From: Pilasporangium apinafurcum
Lineage: Eukaryota; Oomycota; Peronosporomycetes; Pythiales; Pythiaceae
DNA length: 64,000 nucleotides
Assembly (NCBI GenBank): GCA_001600495.1
Contig: BCKE01000019.1
Span: 477,717-541,716 of the forward strand
Direction: 5' to 3'
In this document: one piece after another, positions 11,049-22,191 of the stretch
Numbering within the stretch: the first letter of the stretch is position 1
Layout of the letters: the number at the start of each line of letters is the position of its first letter
The notes under the pieces: generated by a model
Told to the model about the DNA's origin: nothing
Seen by the model: the letters and a program-made list of their open reading frames with translations, nothing else
Databases searched by the model: none
Translations under genes and position numbers: made by a program

Positions 11049-13088
11049 ATGGAGGCGCCTCTGCTCAACCTGATGAGTATAGAAGTAGACGACGACAGGT
11101 ATGGGAAGTTGCCAACGTTATTTGTGCATTTCTGGCATCTGAGTGCGAAAAAATCGGAGCTGCAGATCGAAAACGTGCTCCAGAGTATCTCCTCGATGAT
11201 GGAGTTCTCGTCGAAAGTGCAAGCGTCCCCGAAATTGAAAAAGGAATACTGGCGACAGGTGCTACAGTCAGACGTGATGTGTGGCACAGTGCCCAAGATC
11301 GAAGATTGGGAGCTCGAGAACGAAGAATTTCCGCAAATTATGCTGGATTTCTCACGGATACAGCCGACTAAGGCGGTGTTTGATGCATTAATGCGCTTTT
11401 TAATCCCAGAAGTTACCGATGCAACAACATCTCCTGTCGTGAGCAAACGAAGAACATCAATTGGGTTGAGTTTTGCACGCACGCGATTGAAAACAGATTT
11501 GCTGCTCATGCTGCAACAGTTTCTTGAGCAGTACGGAACTTCCATCCACACCCAACTACTTGGGGCTTTTGCCATTCGAAAGCTCGATTTTAGTGACAAT
11601 GGCATGAACGCCATGGAAATGACGGTCGTCGCGGAAATTCTCAAGATGAACCACCAACAATGTCTAGGAATTGAGGAGATTGTACTGGAAAACATTTGTG
11701 CAAAAACACTCACGCATGCAAACTGGGTGGCGTTTCGAGCGCTGACTGCGATTGCGTTTGACGTTGATACTATTGAATCAGATCATCAGAATCATGGAGC
11801 GGGCAATAGTACCCATCACAGTCCGCTAAAACGATTATCACTCGCGCGGAATTCATTTACAAGTCGCCACTTTGCATCGATTTGCTCTGCGATTCGCCAT
11901 GCACGAGCCGTGGAAGAGCTTTCTCTGGCGCGAACATTATCATTGATCGATGCCAGTGACCGCGAGACATGCTGGCGATATCTTGCTTTTGCACTCTCTC
12001 AGCGCCGCTTGCGCTTAGATGGTAGTGATCATACATTAAGGAAGCTGGATCTGTCGAGCAATCCGCTATATACAAGAGATGTGGATGCATGGCAAAAGAC
12101 ATTATGCTCTCCAGCTGCACAGTTATTATCGATCGATAGTAGTAGCAATGATGAGAATACTGATACCGTGATGGCTGGGCAATTGAAAAAACAATCACAA
12201 TTGTATTCATTCCCAGATAGGAGCGCGATGTGCCTGTTTAATCTAGAGAGCGAGCGCAAGCTGGAAGTGCTGTATGTCCATGACAGCTGGATCTGTGTGG
12301 TAGTGCCAGGCTTCGGCAACACTTGGGTTGAAGCCTCGAACGTAGAGCATATCGAACACCACCAAATACCAGGATCGTCAAGCTCCTTCACGCGGCTATC
12401 TGAATTAGTGATGAACGAGCTCACATTATCAGAGCCAGCTTCACCAGCGTTAACATCATTGCTCAACACCATTGGTCCCGGACTGGCATCGTTGTCGCTT
12501 CGACACAACCTCCTTTCCAGCGACCAGCTGAGTGCGATTCTATCCCCATGCATTAGCCTGCAACATTTAGACTTAGAAGGCTCTCGCTTGTATAATGTGG
12601 ATCCACAGTTAGCAGCATTACGTGGCGATCTTGGACAACGACTGCGCTCATTGAACTTGAATGGAAATCTGATTGGCTTCCACGGTATAGAACTGCTAGC
12701 GGAAATCTTGGCAAGCCCTCAAATGCCAGTGATCCAGGAATTACATCTTGCGAAGAACGAAGTCGGTGCTCACGGCATTGCGTGTTTGCATAATGCATTA
12801 CATGTGAACAAAGTGCTGCATGTGTTGGAATTAGAGAGTGAGTCGGTGGCCGATCGTGAAGAAGGGGACAGTACCTATCGCGTCTGCTGCGAGCGGCTGG
12901 ATGCAACATATCAAAATGAATTGCTGCAGGTCTTGCCATTGCCATTGCAAAATCGACTTGCTTTCCTCAGTGTCTTGTCAGCATCGAATGGTTTGGAGGT
13001 CATGGACACAGGAATTGTCGCGTTGATTTTTGCTTATGCCGCCAGTGAACGACGTCGACGGATCATCTGGAAGCAGAGATTAAACTGA
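11049..13088 (+). CDS. Leucine-rich repeat protein (RNI type)
   Basis: This single-exon frame encodes 679 residues from an ATG at 11049. The middle and C-terminal parts hold several long leucine-rich repeats of the ribonuclease-inhibitor kind. Examples are the segments with RKLDFSDNGMNAMEM, LKRLSLARNSFTS, LRKLDLSSNPLY, LQHLDLEGSRL, LRSLNLNGNLIGFHGIELL and LHLAKNEVGAHGI. No signal peptide or membrane segment is apparent, so the protein is probably cytoplasmic or nuclear and acts through protein-protein contacts. A non-LRR insert with short beta-type sequence (VLYVHDSWICVVVPGFG) sits between the LRR blocks. The N-terminal 150 residues are not recognisable. No catalytic domain is seen, and a specific partner cannot be named. 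Confidence 0.85.
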   Translation: MEAPLLNLMSIEVDDDRYGKLPTLFVHFWHLSAKKSELQIENVLQSISSMMEFSSKVQASPKLKKEYWRQVLQSDVMCGTVPKIEDWELENEEFPQIMLDFSRIQPTKAVFDALMRFLIPEVTDATTSPVVSKRRTSIGLSFARTRLKTDLLLMLQQFLEQYGTSIHTQLLGAFAIRKLDFSDNGMNAMEMTVVAEILKMNHQQCLGIEEIVLENICAKTLTHANWVAFRALTAIAFDVDTIESDHQNHGAGNSTHHSPLKRLSLARNSFTSRHFASICSAIRHARAVEELSLARTLSLIDASDRETCWRYLAFALSQRRLRLDGSDHTLRKLDLSSNPLYTRDVDAWQKTLCSPAAQLLSIDSSSNDENTDTVMAGQLKKQSQLYSFPDRSAMCLFNLESERKLEVLYVHDSWICVVVPGFGNTWVEASNVEHIEHHQIPGSSSSFTRLSELVMNELTLSEPASPALTSLLNTIGPGLASLSLRHNLLSSDQLSAILSPCISLQHLDLEGSRLYNVDPQLAALRGDLGQRLRSLNLNGNLIGFHGIELLAEILASPQMPVIQELHLAKNEVGAHGIACLHNALHVNKVLHVLELESESVADREEGDSTYRVCCERLDATYQNELLQVLPLPLQNRLAFLSVLSASNGLEVMDTGIVALIFAYAASERRRRIIWKQRLN

Positions 13089-13426
13089 TTTTTACCAAGT
13101 ACTTAGAACACATGGACAGGAAGTAACAGACACAAAATGGAAGAAATTACGTACATTACACCTGCTCAAAGCCACGCAAAGTGAATGCTGCATGTTCATT
13201 CACTTTTGCTCAACAGTTACACCACATTTGCTGTTCTTTTGAAACTGAAGCACATTTAGAGGTATTATTGGTTAAAATCTATTCAAAATGCCATTCTGAT
13301 TGGTTGAAATGAGATTTCCAGACCTGATTTGTTGCTCTGCCTCTATCTCCTTCCTGTGCTTCTCATCAACTGATTATCCTTTGGCCATCACAACCATCAG
13401 TGCAAGTGATCAATCCATCCTTCATC
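13089..13426. other. Intergenic, promoter region of channel gene
   Basis: This 338-bp gap lies between two plus-strand genes. Near the downstream start it holds CT-rich sequence with TTCTCATCAACTG, a weak initiator-like match. Nothing else is recognisable. Confidence 0.4.
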
Positions 13427-16400
13427 ATGAGCTCCAATGGAGAATACCAGGACGAAGCGACACCGTTGATCAACATCTCTACTGGCACTAGCAATAGTAG
13501 TGGAGAAAGTAGTGTGCGTGCGGGTCTACCTGCTCCCAGTTCCTCTTCTTCCACCTCTGAACTCTATACCACACCCATTCCTCCTCCTTCTTCTTCCTAC
13601 AGAAACCGCGTACGTGTGGGATTGGATACTGCGGTCTTAGACAACCAAAAGAAATGGAAACATCTCACGGATATCAGTGATGACAATAGTACCGCCAAAG
13701 ACATGGCGAGCGAAGTACAGAACGAATTCCTCAAGTTTCGCAAGCAGCGCACTCAAGAAGAAGCGACACTGCAAGGATCGGGGATCCCAAACTACCATTT
13801 CGGCGGAGAGAACGGCGAAGACGATAAAGACCCCGACGCAATTGATGAAGAACTTCAAGACGCTTTTTCATCTTCCAGGTATGCGCTATTAGAGACGGAC
13901 AAGTATCTGATCGCAGCGGCATTCATCAAAGACGGAATTCATGGTCGGAAAATCGGCTATCGACTCGACCGAACGGCCATGTTTCTCAATGAAATCTGGC
14001 ACTCGGGATCTTACCGACTCATGTACACATTGGTGGTTGCCGTGGCATGTTTGTTGGCGTTTGTAGAAGCGCCTGGCGAGTGGAATGCATATTTAGCAGC
14101 CGATATCACATGTGTCTTGCTGTTTACAACGGATGTTGCGATTTGCTGGTACATGAGTTCAGACGTGACCAAGGCCAAATTTATTTCCCGACAACCGTGG
14201 ACGTTCGTGCAGATCCTATTGCTGGGTGTGACAGTCTTGGATATGACAACAAATTTATTACTGCCAATGTGGAATCCGTACCGCTATTCACGAGCATTAC
14301 GGCCATTTTTCCTGATTACACGACGAAGAAACATTCGCATCATCTTTGCGAGCTGTCTACGTGCATTGCGGGAAGTGTTGATCGTGTTGCTGCTAACGTT
14401 TTGCCTCATTGGGTTCTTTGGATTGATCGGCTACTTGCTCTTCTCCGATGTGACCAACGACCCGAGCGCCACGTACTTTAATTCGCTCTCTACATCACTC
14501 TATACGATGCTGCTTATCCAGAATTGCTTGCCGTATATGGTCAAGGCCATGTATCCGTATTACAAGCTCACGCACTGGAGCTCCGTGTTTTTCGTGCTCT
14601 TTGTGTTGCTGACGACGCTGTTTCTCATGAAACTCACCATCGCCGTCTCCTATCGTTCCTATAAGCAACACACGGAGAAAATGCTTTACAAGCGATTACA
14701 GAAACGCAAGGCTGCATTGTTTGCCGCGTTCGATATCCTGGCTCAGGACGTTGATTTGGGCAAGTCCAGTAGCCCCAGTACCCGGATGCTCAGTAATAAG
14801 AACCGCCGTGGCTCTTCGCGGTTCTTTTTGGGGGGCATTGACAAATTTGCCAACACGTCGTTTAGCCAGACAACGACGCTTATTACACCAATCAACCGAC
14901 GACAGATTTCGTTGGACACATGGGTGCAAGTTTGTCAATACTTAAAACCCAAATGGTCAGCAACAGAAGCTGGTTTGGTATTCAACACCATCGATATTGA
15001 ACACGTTGGATACCTCGACTTGGGTGATTTCTATCAATTGTGTTCATTGTTGAGTGTGCAATTGGAGCGTCCAGCTCCAAAAAGTATTCTACGCAATTGC
15101 TGTTCCTCTGCGAGTCGACATAAGATTCGACGACTGCAATTGCGGCTGCGAAATTTGTTGTTGTATGAGATCCTTCTATTTGGGAAATACCCAGTCGTGG
15201 TAGCTGAATTGATCGTCGGGTGTTTGATTTGCCTCTCGGTGATCCAGGCAGTGCAGGTGAACAACATTGAACTGGCATTCTCCGTAAATCGCTCATGGCG
15301 GCTGCTGGGATTTACCTTGCTAATCTTATTCACGATTGAAGTCATCTTGAAGCTGTTTGCGTTTGGGTCAAGTGAGTTTTTTCTACGTCCGTTCTGCAAA
15401 TTGGATCTGGCGATCGTCTCGGTTGGCTGGATATTCTATGTAATTACGAGCATGGACGACCCATCAAGTGTATCGCTCGTGTTTTACGATCTTGCACTCG
15501 CGGTTCGATCACTGCGGATCTTGAAATTACTCAATTTATTCCCTCCATTCCATGAAATTTTGTACACGATGAAGCGGATCCTGGCGCTGATTCTGCAGCT
15601 ACTATTGGTAATTTTCTGCTTCATGTATGCGTTTGCGATCTTCACACAAGCAAATTATGGATTGGCGCTGCGTAAATTCCCTGAAGAGAAGAAAGCGCTG
15701 TCTCCGAATTGGTATGCAGTGCGTGAGGAATTCCAGGTCGACACTTTTGACGAAACGCTGGTAACGCTCTTTGGCGTGGCGAACCTGGCTGGTTGGGATA
15801 TTGTGATGGACGCTGCGCATGCTATGACGAACTCGAACACGACCTACGTCTTCTTTTTCTGTTATCGTATTGGCATGAGCAACATTCTGTTGCCAATCTT
15901 TGTTGGTTTTCTTGTTGAGTCGTTCGTATCGAATGCCAACAGTGTCAACAATACCATCCAGACATATGTCGATGCCGCTGTCCAGAATCAGGATGAAGCT
16001 GACCGGATGGCAATCCTTGCAAGTAAAGTTGATGGCGCGGAGGGGAAATTGGCAAGCGGTGGTGGCCCACACTCTCCTGTGTCATGGTCAAATTCCTCTG
16101 AAGGTGGAGGAGAATTACGCTTAAAGTTTCAAAGGCGCGGCAGTTTGGTGCATAATCCCATGTTTGACAGTGTCAAACTCTCGGATGTGAGTCGTTTGAA
16201 GTTGTTGATTGAAAAGAAAGATGAAGAAATCGCAGAGCAGGACATGACGATCCGCAAACTCGAGGGCAATGTGCTGGGCATGCAGAGTAGATTGACCCAG
16301 TCACAGCGCGTGATTCTCGCCTATGAAGCGAAGATGGAAGAGCTCAGCGCGGCGCTGCGCGAGGCGCAGATCCTGCAACGGCACCATCACAGCACCACAC

Positions 16401-16453
16401 CGGGTTCATCTTCTCATCGACGATCCGCATCCTGGCGGCTCTGGAATCCGTAA
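13427..16453 (+). CDS. Two-repeat voltage-gated cation channel (TPC-like)
   Basis: The ATG at 13427 gives 1008 residues; an in-frame GTG lies nine codons upstream and is not used. Two hydrophobic blocks of about six segments each are visible, at about residues 190-420 and 580-840. Each ends in a pore-loop-like segment (SLYTMLLIQNCLPYMV; LVTLFGVANLAGWDIV). The linker carries an EF-hand-like helix-loop-helix near residues 520-545 (IDIEHVGYLDLGDFYQL). This layout matches two-pore channels, including plant TPC1 with its EF-hand linker. The second repeat has an S4-like run (LALAVRSLRILKLL). The C-terminus has a heptad-rich coiled coil at about residues 918-980, followed by a Ser/His-rich tail. The protein probably passes Ca2+ or Na+ across an endolysosomal or plasma membrane. 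Ion selectivity and localisation are inference. Confidence 0.82.
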   Translation: MSSNGEYQDEATPLINISTGTSNSSGESSVRAGLPAPSSSSSTSELYTTPIPPPSSSYRNRVRVGLDTAVLDNQKKWKHLTDISDDNSTAKDMASEVQNEFLKFRKQRTQEEATLQGSGIPNYHFGGENGEDDKDPDAIDEELQDAFSSSRYALLETDKYLIAAAFIKDGIHGRKIGYRLDRTAMFLNEIWHSGSYRLMYTLVVAVACLLAFVEAPGEWNAYLAADITCVLLFTTDVAICWYMSSDVTKAKFISRQPWTFVQILLLGVTVLDMTTNLLLPMWNPYRYSRALRPFFLITRRRNIRIIFASCLRALREVLIVLLLTFCLIGFFGLIGYLLFSDVTNDPSATYFNSLSTSLYTMLLIQNCLPYMVKAMYPYYKLTHWSSVFFVLFVLLTTLFLMKLTIAVSYRSYKQHTEKMLYKRLQKRKAALFAAFDILAQDVDLGKSSSPSTRMLSNKNRRGSSRFFLGGIDKFANTSFSQTTTLITPINRRQISLDTWVQVCQYLKPKWSATEAGLVFNTIDIEHVGYLDLGDFYQLCSLLSVQLERPAPKSILRNCCSSASRHKIRRLQLRLRNLLLYEILLFGKYPVVVAELIVGCLICLSVIQAVQVNNIELAFSVNRSWRLLGFTLLILFTIEVILKLFAFGSSEFFLRPFCKLDLAIVSVGWIFYVITSMDDPSSVSLVFYDLALAVRSLRILKLLNLFPPFHEILYTMKRILALILQLLLVIFCFMYAFAIFTQANYGLALRKFPEEKKALSPNWYAVREEFQVDTFDETLVTLFGVANLAGWDIVMDAAHAMTNSNTTYVFFFCYRIGMSNILLPIFVGFLVESFVSNANSVNNTIQTYVDAAVQNQDEADRMAILASKVDGAEGKLASGGGPHSPVSWSNSSEGGGELRLKFQRRGSLVHNPMFDSVKLSDVSRLKLLIEKKDEEIAEQDMTIRKLEGNVLGMQSRLTQSQRVILAYEAKMEELSAALREAQILQRHHHSTTPGSSSHRRSASWRLWNP

Positions 16454-17537
16454 AGATGCAGCACATGCGCTTGCTTGATGTGATGTCTCTGTGCGTAGCT
16501 GCTCGTTGCCTGTTGGTTGTTGCTGGCATTACTAGCGCTCACTTCTTTCAGTAGAGCTGGTTAGATGTACTGTCTTTTCCTCAATAGTGTCACTTATTCG
16601 AATAAAGGACTGTAGGTCCTGACTTTGTTCTCGTTGAGTGTTGTCTTGTCACAGGTCAGATGCAAAACGCACAAATAATATGAATAGTAAACGGTCTTCT
16701 ATTTGAAGTGCATACGCAAGGCTTTGAGTAAACAGGATCCCTGAATGAACAACGCAAGAGAGGGTAGGTGAGCAGAAGGATACATCGGCGCGTCACCGAG
16801 TGGCTCACGTTCACAATTGACATAAAACGGCGTGAGAGTTTAGAAAATCGCTGTTATTTCTTTATAAGAGACTATGTACAAAAAATGTGCAATCTAGAAT
16901 CATCAACGATGTGTGGATCCAGTTGAGCTCATTCATCCATCCACCCAAATGCAAGCACCTATGATTAATTGGTAGATAAGTGCTGGAAGAAGAGAAGAAA
17001 GTTGTAGAACTGATTTAATGATTAATACACGACCTGACTAGCAAAAACTATCCTACGCTGTTTAGAGAAATGAGATTCCAGCCTTGGTGCCTATTGTTTC
17101 CCATGTGCTATCATGTGCTTGGACAAAGCAGGGCTGTAACTTGATGAATCAAGTGAGAGCCTCCACCTCTTTATAAGAGGCTCCAACTTCGCTCGACGAC
17201 TGTTTCGGTTGGTTCCTGGCGTTGTTTCATGTCAACAACTCGAAATGGCGCGTAAGCAAGCGCTAACGTCCCAACGACCAACCACCTTGCGTTCGAAAAA
17301 ATAATGAAAACGATGGCACCACCGTCGCTTCATATGCTACCATTCTAAAAAATTTAATCTAAAATTTGGCACTACTACTTACTTCATCACTTTCAGTCTT
17401 ATGTCTTCTATCTACTACTTACTTACATGGGCAATCCTGGATCAAAACAAAATAACTTACTTTCTACTATGCACTCTTCCTAAAAATTTTGTCACCAACA
17501 TGTGTGCTTTGTTCTTCTCTTCTTCCTTTCATCTTCT
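16454..17537. other. Convergent intergenic region, no gene seen
   Basis: This 1.08-kb region lies between the 3' ends of the channel gene (plus) and the RING-PX gene (minus). It is AT-rich with no long frame, no splice-able coding pattern and no repeat that I can support. It probably holds 3' untranslated sequence from both sides. Confidence 0.5.
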
Positions 17538-18908
17538 TCAACAAGCCAATAGATCCGCCAGATGATGTGCTGTGGTGCTTTCCACCAGCAATGTATGAGC
17601 AAATTCTTCCAACAATTTGCAGCGGCGGTGTAGGTAACCCAACTCCAACCGATTGAACCAACGACTACTGGCTTCTAGTCGCGTCCAGGCAGTAAGTGTC
17701 TGGCGGAATTGACTGGTACCAAGTGTTCCAACGAATCGAACGATCGACGAAAATCGTTTCCAACGACTGAAATACTTGCCATCAAGCTGCAATTCTACCA
17801 AATATTCAGCATGCTGTGCTTTTGAATCTTTCGCTTCAACAATCCGGAAACTGCGAATCTGGATCTTGGCCGCAATGTGCCGGTGTGAAGGCAGTGAATG
17901 CATCCATGTGTACTTGCTTTCCGAGTACAGCATATCATAATCCGCCCGTAATGGTGGAAATGTTCTGCAAACAGTAAAGGTACTTGAAAGTTCACGCTTC
18001 ATCAGTGGCTGCAACTGGTGCGTACTGCCATGGTTACTTGACGGAAACGTTGGCAACGACCGACGGGATGAAAAGATAAATCCGTCATCAGTGTTGTTAT
18101 CCTCACAATCATCGAAATCTTCAAACCATCCCCACTCATAGTGCTCCTGCTCTTCCGTTGAATTATCGGAAGATGAACTCAGATCCACGTGGTCTTTTTC
18201 AAGCATGTGCATATGTACACTAGCCGGTGCGGTAAAGTTTTCTTCGACGTCAGTCACTTCTTCGCGACACACAGGGCATCGCGTGCCCGACTGAATCCAC
18301 CGCTTGATACACTTTGCATGGATAAGGTGGCCACAATTGGTTAATTGTGTGTCTACGTCATCCATCAGACACACGGGGCAAATAGCCCCCACCTGCATGC
18401 CAACATGGCGCTTCCCCTTTAGAATCTGTTCCGCGCGGTCCATGATTGCTTGTCGTCGGGTGATAACTTGGGCATCCACCTGTTCGTTCGCAAAGTAATT
18501 ATTTTCGTCGCAATCGTAGACACTCTGCAGCGATGCACTTGTATCAGGACGACTCGTCCCACCGTTTGACAAGCGGATGCTGCTGCCTCCTCCGCTACTA
18601 CTCCGTGCACTGAGTACCGAATCACTCAGAGGTTTCTCGCTATAGCTCTTGCGCAACAGGTTTCCTAACCGTGCGCTGCTTGGTTTCCGCTTCAACGACG
18701 CTGTTTTCGAATTGGAGGTCAATGAAGGTTGCTGTTTCGTCGATGCTGTTGTTATGGTAGACGATGCTGCAGTTGACGGTTGAGGCACGTCCCAGAGCCA
18801 ACCTTGGCCGAGTGTCTCGTACTGTTGATTATGGCGCTGTTGCTGCGGTGGAAGAAGTACGACCTGCTGTGGCATGCCGAAGAAAGCCGCTTCCACTTCC
18901 ATCCCCAT
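17538..18908 (-). CDS. RING-H2 finger plus PX domain protein
   Basis: This single-exon gene encodes 456 residues from an ATG at 18908. A Ser/Thr-rich, probably disordered N-terminus is followed by a RING-H2 finger at about residues 177-214. It has CPVC, then CGHLIHAKC, then CPVC, giving all eight metal ligands (C3H2C3). The last 110 residues (from about 348) resemble a phosphoinositide-binding PX domain, with a YLVELQLDGKYFSRWKRFS core and a helical end rich in Leu. The combination suggests an E3 ubiquitin ligase recruited to endosomal or other PI3P-bearing membranes. The RING is clear. The PX assignment is weaker because the family is poorly conserved and I cannot align it here. An acidic stretch separates the two domains. 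Confidence 0.85.
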   Translation of the reverse strand: MGMEVEAAFFGMPQQVVLLPPQQQRHNQQYETLGQGWLWDVPQPSTAASSTITTASTKQQPSLTSNSKTASLKRKPSSARLGNLLRKSYSEKPLSDSVLSARSSSGGGSSIRLSNGGTSRPDTSASLQSVYDCDENNYFANEQVDAQVITRRQAIMDRAEQILKGKRHVGMQVGAICPVCLMDDVDTQLTNCGHLIHAKCIKRWIQSGTRCPVCREEVTDVEENFTAPASVHMHMLEKDHVDLSSSSDNSTEEQEHYEWGWFEDFDDCEDNNTDDGFIFSSRRSLPTFPSSNHGSTHQLQPLMKRELSSTFTVCRTFPPLRADYDMLYSESKYTWMHSLPSHRHIAAKIQIRSFRIVEAKDSKAQHAEYLVELQLDGKYFSRWKRFSSIVRFVGTLGTSQFRQTLTAWTRLEASSRWFNRLELGYLHRRCKLLEEFAHTLLVESTTAHHLADLLAC

Positions 18909-19907
18909 CGCTTTTCTCGTTCTCTTAGCTGGTGTAGCTGTGCGCTGGGCGGCGATTTGGCAACTGATCCACTGACAATTGTTACCAATAGAGCTCTTGG
19001 GTGTGTGTTTAGATGAAGAGGGCTTTTAAAAAGGAAGACAGTTAAACAGGGCACAATACATGTGGGGTAGGGTTTATGAACCAATGAGGGACTAAGAAAA
19101 AAATCATGACGAGTTAAAGATAGTACATATAGTGAACGCCAGTGAAAAGCTCTGACGATACGCCGACAGAAGTGGGATGACGGGTTGTTCTGTTTCTGCA
19201 ACGATCTTTCAAGTGAACGTAGACCAGCGAGTTGTTTCTTAAGGGGAGAGAGAGGAGTAGGTTTAGGAAGTTTTTAGATAGAGCGGCGAAGTGTCCCATT
19301 GTGAAAATAAATATGCAGTACTGTAAATAAATTCATACCTGCCCCCCCTCTTTGTAAGAGAACGGACAGAAGAGGGGGTGCGTGCTTGAAGTACTACCGT
19401 AACTTTGCCGCTGTTCTCATCAATCCGCTGGGTACATGTGGGAACATGAGTGTATGTTTGTGAGAGAGAGAGAGAGAAGAGAATAAGCAGCCAAGCGAAC
19501 GACATGGCGCTGAATTCCTTCTCTCGCTCTGGACGTCTCTCTGTGCACAAACACTTCAAATCTTATTACCCACGTGAGAATATCATCCGACTTTGTTCCC
19601 ATCCCTCGGACGGGTCCATGCTTTGTGGATGGACCGATCATCGACTGAAATTTCCGCCATCCCGTCTCCTCTATCGACTACTTCCTCTTCTCTTTCTGCT
19701 TCGACAACATTGCGTGACACCATGTTCAAAATAAAAAAAGCAGTGTATGTTCTTCGTTTGCTCATCTGCAACTGAAATTTTCGTCAAAAGCTTTGAATAT
19801 CTCTATGGTCCATCTTCCTCCACTTCTGCAGCATCAAATGCGTGTTTATAGCTCAATCTTGTGATTCGCTCGTTTTGCACACCAAGCAAAACCACGAACA
19901 CTAACAA
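18909..19907. other. Intergenic with purine-rich tract
   Basis: This 1-kb region upstream of the RING-PX gene contains a short GA dinucleotide run near 19461-19476 and a C-run near 19344. Open frames on both strands lack domain motifs. It probably carries the promoter of the RING-PX gene. Confidence 0.45.
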
Positions 19908-21930
19908 TCACATAATCTGGTTTATGTAAAAATTTCGACACCGCGCGTTCTCGAATGTTACGACACGAAATGAGGGATTTGCTTCTGCAATCTTCAGCAA
20001 CCACTCTTTGCACGCACCACAGGGCGCCAACGGATTACGATCCAGTGCATCTATACGCGTGAGCGCTTCCAACGATGTGTCGTCACAGGAAAATGTGCGT
20101 GGTCGCTTGGGTTTCCGAGCAGGAGATGTGTAGTTCGAATTCACTTGCTCTGGCCGCCTCTTTTTAAATTTGCGCTGCAGTGAACTCGCTGTAGAACTTC
20201 CATTAGTCGTTGAGAGCAATAAAGATGCAACTGAGCCATCCTCTTCTTCTTTGTTCGTGGTATTGGTTGAAGTCTTGTGCTCGGGTGTGCTGGACGCAGG
20301 TGAACCTCCCAAATTCAAACCCAATACACCTATCATCTTCAGTGCTCGACGCTTCAAAGTGGGGTCACTGGCCAGTGCACTTCCTATCGCATTCCGCTCG
20401 GCGCAAAGAGACCCTGTGGGCATGGAGACCTCACAGTTCATCCCTCGGTACACTACCAATACCTTGTCACCCTGTGCATCTTCTTTCTCAATTAGTAACA
20501 CCGCCAACACGGGTTTTCTGGACTTCCGCAACCAGAAATTACCCACTTCCCCCTCACCTTCTGCTTTGAGAAACTGGTCACGGAAGATCCTCATCTCCTT
20601 CACCAGCATCTGCGTTATTGGGTCTGCTTCGACGAGTGATGTGCACGGTGAGGCTTCAATATTTTCGAATGAATGAAAATCCACATCGCTAAACGACAGT
20701 TTCCGTTCATGCCAATAGGTTTTTAGCTGCCAGATGTGCAGATAGGACGGTCGAAAGATCCGTAGCGAGGCATTCAATGCACTCAGACGTGCTGGAGGAC
20801 CATCAGTATAGGCAATCGTCACATGGAAATGAGCTTTCCATGCTTCGCCACATTTGTCCACTAGCGTTTCACGATGTGCCTCCAATAGCGGTCGTAGCTT
20901 CTGAGTCATAAACTGCACATTGTCGTCAAATCTGATGAATTATAGAGCAACAATACGCATATTGTTAAGTCAGCTCATATTGAGTTTGTCCTATAGAAAA
21001 ATGGCTTACCTGAAAATGTTGGATCCTGAGTGAACTTGAATTACATCCATCTGAGGATAATACTGCTGTACAAATAACCGAATCAGCTGCGCAGTGATCT
21101 CCGTCGAATTACCGTGCAAGCTGTGTGAAGTGTTTCGAGGTATACCAGCGCCACTGATCAAGTACACCAATTGTTTGCTTGTCTCTGACTTGAATTCTGT
21201 TAATACTTGCAGCCATTTTGGCAATAGCAGCGCAATAAGTGGGAAGTACACAGCCGTAATCGCCACTTTCGACCAGTGCTTCTCAATTAATTGGGCAACT
21301 TCGCTGCCTCCTACATATATGAACACAATCGCCAGAAAATCTGAATGAATAGACAATAAACACTCCATGATGATTTCATAATAAGCACTTACCACGAATC
21401 TGGAAATCCTGCAGGTCATCTACACTAATGGGACACTCTTTCAAGCTGAATCCAATGGGCGATTGTGTGTATTCACACTTGGCTTTCCATCTCACTACTT
21501 TCTTTTTCTTCTTCCTTGAGCTCGCCTTTTCGTCTACCCGGTTTTCCGATACAATATCCAAGAAACTCGGTGCCAAAGCTGCCTTTCGCTTGCTGGGACT
21601 CTCAAGCCCTTCAATCACAGTTATTCCACCGCTAGGAGGATCTGTGACTGGCGTAAACACTTGGCCAGCACGGAGCTCCTCGACCTTCTCCATGATCTTT
21701 TGACTGATTTGCTGAAACAAACTGAACTTTGGTCGTCCCAGCACTGCCAATGGCACGATTGTTCCATCAGCAACCGTCACAAACTGTGATTCATTGTGGT
21801 CATTACTACTATTCGATGCATTGGATGAGGGGCTGATGGTCGCCGCCTGACCGGCTGTATGTGTTTCAGAAATCCACGACAGCTCCACAATCAGATCCGA
21901 ATGCGAGATGTTATGCACGAGAAACTCCAT
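19908..21930 (-). CDS. Cytidine-deaminase-fold protein with novel N-terminus
   Basis: Three exons (21393-21930, 21010-21340, 19908-20931) join in frame to give 630 residues. The C-terminal part has the zinc-dependent deaminase signature. TGSLCAERNAI, at residues 466-468 for C-A-E, supplies one zinc ligand and the proton-shuttle Glu. LAPCGACKEWL, with Cys 594 and 597, supplies the other two ligands. This is the cytidine-deaminase arrangement (CAE with PCxxC). The gap between the motifs is about 125 residues, against roughly 30-35 in free-standing cytidine deaminases. The insert is Ser/Thr-rich and contains two basic clusters (KFKKRRPEQ, RKPKRPR) that look like nuclear localisation signals. The N-terminal 290 residues include a conserved-looking stretch (YLISGAGIPRNTSHSLHGNSTE) that I cannot assign. 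The substrate could be a nucleoside, nucleotide or nucleic-acid base. Confidence 0.82.
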
Positions 21931-22191
21931 AGTTCCTGCCAGTCGAAGATTCGATTGTGACGCATTCAGGCGTTCGCATGCAAACGAACATTCAACGATT
22001 CATAAAAAAGTACTTTTCTACAAGTGATGAGACAAACCAACGTTTCACTGGAATTGATTACTATGCATTGCCCAGTAAAAAAAGCACTTTTTATAGAATC
22101 AGATTCATTCATTGCGTGCTGCATCCATCACCTTCATTCTACTAAATAATCATTTCTCTCTCTTTGCTCAGTCTGCTAATACGATTATGAA

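Noticed and set aside
11006-11713. Long antisense open frame opposite the LRR gene
   Set aside because: A shadow of the real plus-strand coding sequence; it has no domain and runs against clear LRR motifs.
19461-19476. GA dinucleotide run as a CRISPR-like or satellite repeat
   Set aside because: Only a short simple repeat. There are no spaced direct repeats anywhere in the window.
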